From positions 70,088 through 134,087 of the forward strand of contig CALZJE010000003.1 of the NCBI GenBank assembly GCA_945787715.1: a stretch of DNA of 64,000 nt, in the 5' to 3' direction. The DNA is from an uncultured Ectothiorhodospiraceae bacterium (GTDB taxonomy: Bacteria > Pseudomonadota > Gammaproteobacteria > S012-40). Numbering within the stretch: position 1 is the stretch's first letter; the number at the start of each line of letters is the position of its first letter. A model generated the notes under the pieces. The model did not search any database and was not told the origin of the DNA. It was given only the letters and a program-made list of their open reading frames with translations. Made by a program: the position numbers and the translations under genes. Below are positions 15,104 through 22,280 of this stretch, in pieces.

Positions 15104-17275
15104 TTAGAATTTTCCGTAATAACCTTCTTTTAACGCATCATAGAGATTAGCCGCAGTATGCATTTCGCCATCATATTCAATCTCTTCGTCGCCTTTAACT
15201 TCAACGGTGCTGCCATCTTCAAGACTAAATTGATAGACCGTGTTTTGTAAATCTTTCTCTTTAACCAGAACACCCTGGAACGCTTCAGGATTAAAACGGA
15301 AAGTTGTACAGCCTTTTAATCCCTGGTCGTATGCATAGAGGTAAATATCTTTAAAATCGTCATAATCATAATCCGTTGGCACATTTGCAGTTTTAGAAAT
15401 CGAAGAATCGATCCATTTTTGTGCAGCAGCCTGAATATCGACATGAGCTTTTGGTTTAATATCATCCGCTGTGATGAAGTAATCCGGTAGCTTTTCATTC
15501 TCTGTTTCTGAAAATGGCAATGCATCCGGATTAATCAATTCGCGATATGCCAGCATTTCAAACGAATAAACATCAACTTTTTCTTTACTCTTCTTACCTT
15601 CACGAATAACGTTTCTGAAATAGTGATGCGCAAAGCTCGGCTCAATTCCGTTACTTGCATTATTCGCCAGAGAAAGAGAAATAGTCCCTGTTGGTGCGAT
15701 AGAGCTGTGATGAGTAAAACGTGCGCCGATTTGAGCAAGCTCTTCAACTAACTCAGGCTCTACTTCAGCAATTTTTTGCATATAGTTGCTGTATTTTGTA
15801 TGTAAGACTTTGCCTAAAACTTTATCGCCCACTTTAATGCCGTCTTTTTCCATTGCTGGACGTAAACGCATCATCGCTGGTGTTATTTCGAATTCCTCTT
15901 CCATGATCGGCGCTGGCGACTTTTCTTTGGCTAATGCTAGGCCAGATTTCCAGCCTTGCACAGCAAGCACTTTTGTTACTTCTTCAGTAAAGTCTACAGA
16001 ATTAGCTGAGCCATACTTCATGCCCATCATCGTTAGTGTCGATCCTAAACCGAGATAACCCATGCCATGACGTCGTTTGTGTAAAATTGCTTGCTCTTGA
16101 CCTTTGAGCGGTAAGCCATTTATTTCAACAACGTTATCTAACATGCGGGTGAAGATGTCGACAGCTTTTTTGAATTCATCCCAATCAAATTCAGCTTTGT
16201 CGCTGAAAGGTTTTTTCACAAAACGTGTTAAGTTGATTGAGCCAAGTAAACAAGAGCCATAAGGTGGAAGAGGTTGTTCACCACAAGGATTGGTCGCACG
16301 AATATTTTCGCAGAACCAGTTATTGTTCATTTCGTTGACTTTATCAATCAAAATGAAGCCAGGCTCCGCAAAATCATAAGTGGATGACATAATCATATCC
16401 CACAAACGACGAGCTCTAATGGTGCGGTAAACTTTACAAGCTACCTGACCTGTCTCGTTAGTGATATAAGATTCTGTAATCGGCCAATCACGCCAAATAA
16501 CTTGTGAATCGTCATTGATATCGATGCTGTCAATTTCTGCTTCGCTTTCTCTCATTGGGAATGCGAGTTTCCAATCTTTATCGCCTTTAACGGCTTCCAT
16601 AAAATCTTGAGTGATCAGTAGTGACAAATTAAATTGACGCAAGCGACCATCTTCTCGTTTGGCGCGAATAAACTCAATAACATCAGGATGCCCAATATCA
16701 AATGTTGCCATTTGAGCGCCGCGTCTGCCACCGGCAGATGAAACGGTGAAGCACATTTTGTCATAGATATCCATAAAGGATAGCGGGCCTGATGTGTATG
16801 CACCAGCACCAGAGACATAAGCACCTTTAGGGCGCAGTGTGGAGAATTCGTAACCGATACCGCAGCCTGCTTTTAGCGTTAGGCCTGCTTCATGAACTTT
16901 ATCGAGGATATCATTCATTGAGTCCTTAATAGTTCCCGAAACGGTACAGTTAATTGTTGATGTTGCTGGTTTATAGGCAAGTGCGCCCGCGTTGGACATA
17001 ATCCGCCCAGCAGGAATAACACCTTTTCGCAATGCCCAAAGGAAATTCTTTTCCCACTCTTTTCTTTTTTCTTTAGTCTCTTCCACTTCAGCGATGGCTT
17101 TAGCAACGCGTTTGTAGGTATCGTCGATGGTGATATCAACAGGGCTGCCCTCTTTATTGACGAGGCGATATTTCTTCTCCCAAATATCTAAAGAAGCAGA
17201 TTGATATTCAATTTCTGTCACTTCGTTAGGTACGGCTTTTAGATGTGCTGTTCTCATATTGGCGGTCTTCGTCAT
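15104..17275 (-). CDS. nrdJa: Adenosylcobalamin-dependent ribonucleotide reductase, catalytic subunit NrdJa
   Basis: A 723-residue catalytic part of class II ribonucleotide reductase, which makes deoxyribonucleotides using coenzyme B12 and needs no oxygen. Active-site landmarks are the first redox Cys in STINCTVSGT, the NPCGEQPLPPYG loop (about residues 329-340) with the thiyl-radical Cys and catalytic Glu, and PTGTISLSLANN in the phosphate-binding region. The C-terminus stops after EGYYGKF, and the remainder of the enzyme is encoded by nrdJb. No cobalamin riboswitch is visible upstream. NrdR-like boxes are present instead. Confidence 0.95.
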   Translation of the reverse strand: MTKTANMRTAHLKAVPNEVTEIEYQSASLDIWEKKYRLVNKEGSPVDITIDDTYKRVAKAIAEVEETKEKRKEWEKNFLWALRKGVIPAGRIMSNAGALAYKPATSTINCTVSGTIKDSMNDILDKVHEAGLTLKAGCGIGYEFSTLRPKGAYVSGAGAYTSGPLSFMDIYDKMCFTVSSAGGRRGAQMATFDIGHPDVIEFIRAKREDGRLRQFNLSLLITQDFMEAVKGDKDWKLAFPMRESEAEIDSIDINDDSQVIWRDWPITESYITNETGQVACKVYRTIRARRLWDMIMSSTYDFAEPGFILIDKVNEMNNNWFCENIRATNPCGEQPLPPYGSCLLGSINLTRFVKKPFSDKAEFDWDEFKKAVDIFTRMLDNVVEINGLPLKGQEQAILHKRRHGMGYLGLGSTLTMMGMKYGSANSVDFTEEVTKVLAVQGWKSGLALAKEKSPAPIMEEEFEITPAMMRLRPAMEKDGIKVGDKVLGKVLHTKYSNYMQKIAEVEPELVEELAQIGARFTHHSSIAPTGTISLSLANNASNGIEPSFAHHYFRNVIREGKKSKEKVDVYSFEMLAYRELINPDALPFSETENEKLPDYFITADDIKPKAHVDIQAAAQKWIDSSISKTANVPTDYDYDDFKDIYLYAYDQGLKGCTTFRFNPEAFQGVLVKEKDLQNTVYQFSLEDGSTVEVKGDEEIEYDGEMHTAANLYDALKEGYYGKF

Positions 17276-17325
17276 ACTGCATCCTTAATAAATTAGGCCA
17301 CTTTTATTAAAATATTATCAGCCTC

Positions 17326-17371
17326 CGTATAGATGTTGTATTTTAAATAAGCAAAACACAACATCTTGTGG
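17326..17371 (-). promoter_or_regulatory. Candidate NrdR box pair upstream of nrdJa
   Basis: The palindrome ACACAACATCTTGTGG (17356-17371) matches 13 of 16 positions of the NrdR consensus (ACACWATATATWGTGT). A weaker half-like copy, containing CAACATCTAT on the minus strand, lies at 17326-17341, with centres 30 bases apart, close to the 31-32 usual for paired NrdR boxes. NrdR represses ribonucleotide reductase genes when deoxynucleotides are ample. The second box is weak. Confidence 0.55.
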
Positions 17372-17588
17372 TTATGCGCGTAAGGTTAGGGCTAAATCTA
17401 ACTTTAGTCAAGTTCAATTGCTGGTGATAAAGTAGCCATTTAGATTATATATATCAATAACTTACGATGTTTTTCTTTTAATTCAGTGGGTTACGAAGTT
17501 GTGTGTAAATCCTTTTGGTCATACTATATATTGTGGTACGCAATTTTCATGATTGTTTCTCTTTTAATGTTTTTTTGACGCAATTACA

Positions 17589-17617
17589 CTTGAATTTACC
17601 TGTCCTTAGCACCATTT
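17589..17617 (+). promoter_or_regulatory. Sigma32-type heat-shock promoter of hsp20
   Basis: CTTGAAT (17589-17595) and CACCATTT (17610-17617) are separated by 14 bases. This matches the RpoH consensus CTTGAAA and CCCCATNT with standard spacing. It lies 46 bases before the hsp20 start, so heat induction through sigma32 is likely. Confidence 0.7.
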
Positions 17618-17663
17618 TTATAGTGAGAACTAATGAGTTAACTAACTTCTAAGGAGATTTACG

Positions 17664-18113
17664 ATGAGTGGATTAATACGCCGAGAACCTTGGGGTCTAT
17701 TGGGTCAATTTCATGACGAGATCGACCGCCTGTTTCAAAATAAATTCCCATTAACTTCAAACGAAATGCCAAGTGTTGCATCAGATTGGGTACCTGCGGT
17801 TGATGTAAAGGAAGAGAATGATAAATATGTTATCCATGCGGATATACCCGGAGTTGATCCTAAAGATATTCATGTCAGCATGGAAAATGGATTTTTAACA
17901 ATCCGCGGCGAACGCAAACATGAAAAAAATGAAGCCGAAGAGGGTTTCAAGCGTGTTGAGCGTGTTAGTGGTACGTTTTTCCGCCGATTTAGCTTGCCAG
18001 ATACGGTTAATGCAGAAGGCATTACAGCTAAAGGACAAAACGGTGTATTGGAAGTAGTGATTCCGAAAGCGAGTCAGCCTCAGGCTAGAAAGATAAATGT
18101 TGTTGAAGGGTAG
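17664..18113 (+). CDS. Small heat-shock protein Hsp20 (alpha-crystallin family)
   Basis: A 149-residue ATP-independent chaperone that holds unfolded proteins in oligomers. An N-terminal amphipathic arm (LLGQFHDEIDRLF) precedes the alpha-crystallin domain (about residues 42-140), with ADIPGVDPKDIHVSMENGFL, FFRRFSLPDTV and the AxxxNGVLEV hallmark as AKGQNGVLEVVIPK. A C-terminal extension with KINV may supply the I-x-I/V-type contact. AAGGAGA lies 6 bases before the ATG. A sigma32-like promoter lies upstream. It is a single gene, followed by the decayed region at 18.2-19.2 kb. Confidence 0.94.
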   Translation: MSGLIRREPWGLLGQFHDEIDRLFQNKFPLTSNEMPSVASDWVPAVDVKEENDKYVIHADIPGVDPKDIHVSMENGFLTIRGERKHEKNEAEEGFKRVERVSGTFFRRFSLPDTVNAEGITAKGQNGVLEVVIPKASQPQARKINVVEG

Positions 18114-18182
18114 ATTGTTATCAATGTGGTGCTAGTCTGATTGGACTAGTGCTATTCTAATATTGAGCTACGTCGTAGTATC

Positions 18183-18215
18183 GTAGCCAGGATGAAGCTT
18201 GCGGAATCCGGGAAG
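18183..18215. repeat. REP-like short palindrome
   Basis: GTAGCCAGGATGAAGC and GCGGAATCCGGG form the familiar CCcGGAT...ATCCGGG palindrome that is scattered in many gammaproteobacterial genomes. Here it is a single slightly decayed copy (CCAGGAT). It lies near the 3' side of hsp20, at the edge of the decayed region. Confidence 0.5.
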
Positions 18216-18389
18216 AACTATCTCACCTCACTACTCCCTCAGGATAGTAAAAATTAGCAAAAGACACAGTCAAGATGGTTCACAAGTCTGACGACATCAA
18301 ATATTTGTGGATTGTTTTCTAAACTGAGACAGCAAAATGGAATCCTAGAAGAGCGAGTGGATTAAGAAAAAACACTCTATATGAAAAAC

Positions 18390-18738
18390 TCAATTAACTT
18401 TCTGGTAATACGGTAAACGCTCGTTAACTTTGTTGAGATAAATTTTACTTTCTTCAAAGGGGAGTTGATCTACTAATGTTTTAAAAACCGCATCGGCACT
18501 TTTTGCATTAATTGCATCAAATGATTTTTTCAATATGGAATTGCCAGTAAATGCCCTGGCGATATTTCCTAATCCTGAATTATAAGCGGCAATAGTACAA
18601 TAGAGTCGACTTTTAGGTTCAGTAACCCCCCCCCTGTAAATAATCATAATACATCACGTTGAAATATGCAGAGCCTAACTCCGTGTTATTTACATTGTTA
18701 TAGTTATATAAAAAGTTGGGGTGATTATTTTTTCTTTA
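18390..18738 (-). pseudogene. Lytic transglycosylase C-terminal remnant (MltC/Slt type), frameshifted
   Basis: The 3' part encodes CTIAAYNSGLGNIARAF, the catalytic-domain end of murein lytic transglycosylases, and continues to YYQKVN. Upstream of a run of nine G (C9 at 18626-18634) the matching sequence lies in another frame: NNTELGSAYFNVMYYDYLQG. Eight G would join the two frames exactly. Further upstream an in-frame TAA near 18739 ends the match, so the catalytic Glu region and the signal peptide are missing. It therefore looks like a dead fragment, not a phase-variable gene. Confidence 0.75.
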
Positions 18739-18896
18739 AAAGCTTCGTTGTCTAAACTTGCTATTTAGCAAAACAACTTATTCATATGGAATCGTTATTT
18801 TATGATTTATTCATACAATTCCCAATGTACAAAATATAGTATAGCTCCATGATCCGGTGATGATTCAATCATTGATCATTAATTTTCCATCATAAA

Positions 18897-18978
18897 CCCT
18901 AATCCCTATTTAGAAACGCGAAATAATGTGCACCAAAAGAGCTTGTGTAGGATGCGTGTTTCTAAGTAGGGATTAGGG
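18897..18978. repeat. 82-bp element with 21-bp inverted ends
   Basis: CCCTAATCCCTATTTAGAAAC (18897-18917) is repeated in inverse orientation at 18958-18978 with one mismatch. The 40-base core has no further symmetry that I can see. It lies about 60 bases before the IS200-like remnant and next to a small hairpin (TAAAGC...GCTTTA, 18980-19002), so it may be a mobile-element end or a REP-type element moved by such a transposase. Confidence 0.7.
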
Positions 18979-19041
18979 ATAAAGCTTAAACTACCGGCTT
19001 TAGCTATATAATGATATGCCTCACGAAATAAGGAGGTTGAT

Positions 19042-19172
19042 ATGGAATATAGGTACGGCAGTCATACGGTATACCAGATAGAGTATCACTTTGTATTGGT
19101 AAGCATAGATCATGTGCACATATTTGTGAGCTATCCCCCCTAATATGACTACAAGTGAAATTATGAGGTGAA
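19042..19172 (+). pseudogene. IS200/IS605-family TnpA remnant with internal deletion
   Basis: The reading from ATG 19042 gives MEYRYGSHTVYQIEYHFV, the characteristic N-terminus of IS200/IS605 Y1 transposases, joined directly to SIDHVHIFVSYPP. That segment holds the HUH metal motif (HVH), which normally lies about 40 residues further on. A six-C run then shifts the frame (five C would give PPNMTTSEIMR), and a TGA stop follows. The catalytic Tyr region is gone. AGGAGG is still present before the ATG. The hairpin at 18980-19002 may be the left end. Confidence 0.85.
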
Positions 19173-19214
19173 TTAAAGGAGTGGGATAGAGTGGTCTATG
19201 GTTTTAAAAGAAGC

Positions 19215-19571
19215 TCAGGAATGCGCGCGAAACGACTTGCTAATCCGCTTCAGAAGCGGAATTTTTTCTGTAGAATCCACGAGCAAGTGGGAACGAGCAA
19301 TTTCGGAGTGATGTGCTGGGGAATCGTTAGTGATACATTGGCGAACAAACTCCAGCAGTTGTTGCTTAAATTGGCTATGCTCCAAGGCCAATGTCTGTTC
19401 TATCAAATGCTCAGCTTGAATAAATTCACCATCAGTCATCAGTTTGATCGCTTGCGACGTTAAATTTTTTGCCTCATTACGAGCTTTTACAGCGAGGGCC
19501 AATTCGGCCCCGCAGCGCTGGCATTGGGCTTCAGCATCTAAGCGCCCACGACAGATAGGACAGCGTTCCAT
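19215..19571 (-). CDS. Zinc-ribbon / TPR-like protein, last gene of the Hsp70 operon
   Basis: A 118-residue protein. The N-terminal zinc ribbon (CPIC then CQRC, residues 4-20) is followed by a helical segment, GEFIQAEHLIEQTLALEHSQ, which looks like one tetratricopeptide-like helix pair. Its ATG overlaps the stop of the Hsp70 gene, so it is translated with the operon. No known chaperone cofactor matches it. A client adaptor or small co-chaperone is possible but not shown. Confidence 0.7.
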   Translation of the reverse strand: MERCPICRGRLDAEAQCQRCGAELALAVKARNEAKNLTSQAIKLMTDGEFIQAEHLIEQTLALEHSQFKQQLLEFVRQCITNDSPAHHSEIARSHLLVDSTEKIPLLKRISKSFRAHS

Positions 19572-21304
19572 TACGACTCCAAATAGAAAACTAGATCGGA
19601 CAATTGGCTAACGGCATCATCGATATCACCACCTTGAGCAAGTGCATCTTTCAGGCGTTCAACACCATCAACTAAATCCTCTCTGTCATCTTCACCGGAA
19701 CCTTCCATTAAACTTTCCGCCTTTTCAATCAAGATCTGATTATGATTGCGTTGATTATCAGAGCGTGCTTGCTCGCTGAGGGATCCATCACCAAGCAATT
19801 GGCCAATACGCATCTTGGCCTGTTCTAACTCCTCTTCATCAAAACGAGCGATAGCATTGTCGATTGTAATACTTACCTCCATTCCGGTTGCTTTTTCTTT
19901 GGATGAAACATGTAATATGCCGTTGAGATCGAGGCTAAAAGTGGTGAGAATTTCGTTACCAGCAGGAGCTTTGCTTAATCCTTCAATGGTATAACGACCA
20001 ATTTCTGTATTGTTCAACGCATCTTTTTCTTCACCTTGGTAGATCATCACGTCTACCCTTTCTTGATTATCGTGGGGCGTAAAAAAAACTTCAGTATGGC
20101 GCGCTGGAATGGCACTGTTTTTACGGATAAGTGGGACGTAAGTATAGGGGTACATCTCACCGTCAAGCATAGATAGTGCACTGGTGCCAAATGTATAAGG
20201 CGTAATATCGACCAGGACACTATTTACTTTGTCACCACTGATAACTGCTCCTTGAATCGCTGCGCCACTGGCGACACACAAATCAGGGTCGATTTCGTTT
20301 CGAGTGGGTAAACCTACCTCTTGCTCAAGCCGTTGGCTGACTAGCGGAGTACGAGTGGCACCACCAATCAACAGGATTTCATCTAAATCAGAGACACTCA
20401 GATTTGCTCCTTCCAATGCTATGTGGGCCGCTTGTAGAGTTTGGTCAATGAAGGGAGTAATCATTTCTTCATAATCATGACGACTCAATTCAAGCGACAG
20501 ATGTATTACTTTGTTATTTTTTTTTAGTAGATATTCTTCATCCAGCATGGCAAACGGGTTATTGGAAAGGTAGATCTTAGCTGACTCCGCAGCCCGCCTA
20601 ATCCGTGCAATCACTTGAGGAGTAAATGCCTTTTCTTCAATAGAAAATTCATCTTTCAGGTGTTGAATGGCATGATCAATTATTTTTTGATCAAAATCAT
20701 CGCCGCCAAGGTGATTGTTACCATGGCTGGCCAACACTTCTACCACGTCGTTTTCCAGGCGGACGATTGATACGTCAAAAGTGCCGCCACCAAGGTCATA
20801 AGCCATGATATTTTTTTGGCCTAGATGGTTACTCTCATAAGCTAATGCTGCAGCGGTGGGTTCGTTGATAATACGTGCTACTTCTAAGCCTGCAATTCTA
20901 CCGGCATCGCGGGTAGCCTGGCGTTGAGCATCAGAAAAAAAAGCTGGCACGGTGATCACTGCTTTGTTTACCGCTTCACCCAAGTGCTGTTCAGCGATAG
21001 TTTTAAGCCGCTTAAGGATAATGGCCGAAATTTCCGCAGGCGTATAGCTGTGTTCACCTAAGTTAATTTGATAGTCACTGCCCATGTGGCGTTTAATCGA
21101 TTTGACCGTACGTTCAGGGTAAAGGGCAAATTGGTTGGCTGCAGATTCACCAACCAACATGCATCCATCATCTGCCAAACCAACGACTGAAGGTAGTAAA
21201 TAACTGCCGTTGTGAATTTCTAAAACTTCAACTTTTCCGTCTTTTACAATGGCGACTTCTGAATTGGTGGTGCCCAGATCAATGCCGATTATTCTTTCGC
21301 TCAT
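19571..21304 (-). CDS. Hsp70 chaperone, HscC-like
   Basis: A 577-residue Hsp70. ATPase motifs include IGIDLGTTNSEVAIV at the N-terminus, VITVPAFFSDAQRQATRDAG, INEPTAAALAYES, and DLGGGTFDVSIV. Substrate-domain features follow from SVLVDITPYTFGTSAL. It is shorter than the 638-residue DnaK and has a short helical lid, which fits the HscC-type specialised group. Its start overlaps the GrpE-like gene by 4 bases and its end touches the zinc-ribbon gene. The operon supplies a dedicated exchange factor and a J-like protein, so this is a self-contained machine separate from housekeeping DnaK. The client is unknown, and the long TPR protein is the best candidate partner. Confidence 0.92.
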   Translation of the reverse strand: MSERIIGIDLGTTNSEVAIVKDGKVEVLEIHNGSYLLPSVVGLADDGCMLVGESAANQFALYPERTVKSIKRHMGSDYQINLGEHSYTPAEISAIILKRLKTIAEQHLGEAVNKAVITVPAFFSDAQRQATRDAGRIAGLEVARIINEPTAAALAYESNHLGQKNIMAYDLGGGTFDVSIVRLENDVVEVLASHGNNHLGGDDFDQKIIDHAIQHLKDEFSIEEKAFTPQVIARIRRAAESAKIYLSNNPFAMLDEEYLLKKNNKVIHLSLELSRHDYEEMITPFIDQTLQAAHIALEGANLSVSDLDEILLIGGATRTPLVSQRLEQEVGLPTRNEIDPDLCVASGAAIQGAVISGDKVNSVLVDITPYTFGTSALSMLDGEMYPYTYVPLIRKNSAIPARHTEVFFTPHDNQERVDVMIYQGEEKDALNNTEIGRYTIEGLSKAPAGNEILTTFSLDLNGILHVSSKEKATGMEVSITIDNAIARFDEEELEQAKMRIGQLLGDGSLSEQARSDNQRNHNQILIEKAESLMEGSGEDDREDLVDGVERLKDALAQGGDIDDAVSQLSDLVFYLES

Positions 21305-21963
21305 TTCATTTCTCTATCAATTTTATTTACAATAACTTCTGCAACACGTAACAATTGCCCCTCGCGCAAATAGCCTTTACGAGGTTCGATCAGCACTACT
21401 CCATCCCCGAATCCAGCACGTTGCTCTATCGCACTCACCTGCATAGTATGGGGGTCCAGTTGCTTGCCGACAGCATCCACAGGTTTTACTTTATAACGCT
21501 CCAACAACCCATCAATTCGGCGCAGAGAAATATCCATACCCTGTTGCTGCGACTGGATATGTGCTGACGCACTTTCATCAAGAAAAGCTAACCAGCCTGG
21601 CTGATAAGATTTGGCTTGTTCTACTCCCGCTTCGATTCGGTCGCGCAGATCCAGTAAATTCAGCAAAAATGGCCGTTCTATTTTTTCCTTATCAGCATCC
21701 TGTTGTTGGCGACGTTCCTCGAGCTCATTGTTGAGCTGTTCATTACTGTTCTGCAGTAACGCTATCAGACCCTGAAATTCTTCGATTGCTGTCTTTACCT
21801 GGCGAGATTCAATTTTGACTTCTGCTTTTAACGCTGCCAATTCAGTGAATAAGCGATATAGGTCGATCTCAGGTTTTTCTATGTTGCTTGTGTTGGTGGG
21901 TGTCGTATCTAAATAATCACTAAACTTTGCCAACAGTTGTTGCTTTGCTTCAGTATCACCCAT
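21301..21963 (-). CDS. GrpE-like nucleotide exchange factor
   Basis: A 220-residue protein. A long central coiled coil (about residues 40-110, LAALKAEVKIESRQVKTAIE, then EQLNNELEERRQQQ) leads into a GrpE-type beta head: VGKQLDPHTMQVSAIEQRAG and VVLIEPRKGYLREGQLLRVA. The GYL..G.LLR.A.V pattern is the GrpE signature. It should speed ADP release from the adjacent Hsp70. It overlaps the Hsp70 start by 4 bases and abuts the J-like gene. Confidence 0.85.
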   Translation of the reverse strand: MGDTEAKQQLLAKFSDYLDTTPTNTSNIEKPEIDLYRLFTELAALKAEVKIESRQVKTAIEEFQGLIALLQNSNEQLNNELEERRQQQDADKEKIERPFLLNLLDLRDRIEAGVEQAKSYQPGWLAFLDESASAHIQSQQQGMDISLRRIDGLLERYKVKPVDAVGKQLDPHTMQVSAIEQRAGFGDGVVLIEPRKGYLREGQLLRVAEVIVNKIDREMK

Positions 21964-22280
21964 TATTTGAATATTTCCTTAGTAGAGCGATTTAGTAGCG
22001 CTTGAAAATTAGCTAAGCTTGGTCGTTGAGGTGACGTTGACGAATTTGATACTGCTTGTGCAATCAAGTCTTCAGGAGAAGGTGATTGGTAGTGAAACAA
22101 TTCGCGTTGCAATCGCAGTCGATGCGTTTTAATTGCATCATAGGCTGTTTGAATTTGCTGAAAAACTTCAGCATCTTTTTCTGGTGGGCATAGGCGAATG
22201 GCTTCCAAATAGGCTTTGCGTACTTCTTCATCAGTCGTTTTTCGATCAAGTGCAAGTATGATGTAGGGGTCTTTCAGCAT
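21963..22280 (-). CDS. J-domain-like protein lacking the HPD motif
   Basis: A 105-residue protein whose first about 60 residues follow the J-domain pattern: DPYIILALDRKTTDEEVRKA (helix I/II), YLEAIRLC, then VFQQIQTAYDAI (helix III). The essential HPD tripeptide that triggers Hsp70 ATP hydrolysis is replaced by C31-P-P-E-K-D. I recall related J-like proteins with a PPE-type loop in Hsp70 operons, so this may be a recognised variant and not damage. The C-terminal tail is short and Ser-rich. It is the second gene of the operon, overlapping both neighbours by one base. Confidence 0.8.
   Translation of the reverse strand: MLKDPYIILALDRKTTDEEVRKAYLEAIRLCPPEKDAEVFQQIQTAYDAIKTHRLRLQRELFHYQSPSPEDLIAQAVSNSSTSPQRPSLANFQALLNRSTKEIFK

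Noticed and set aside
18126-18152. CTAGTC...GACTAG hairpin after hsp20
   Set aside because: Only a six-base stem with no T run, so a terminator call is not supported.
19245-19268. CCGCTT-CAG-AAGCGG followed by TTTTTT on the plus strand
   Set aside because: It lies inside the 3' end of the zinc-ribbon gene and no functional plus-strand transcript precedes it, so it is probably coding coincidence.
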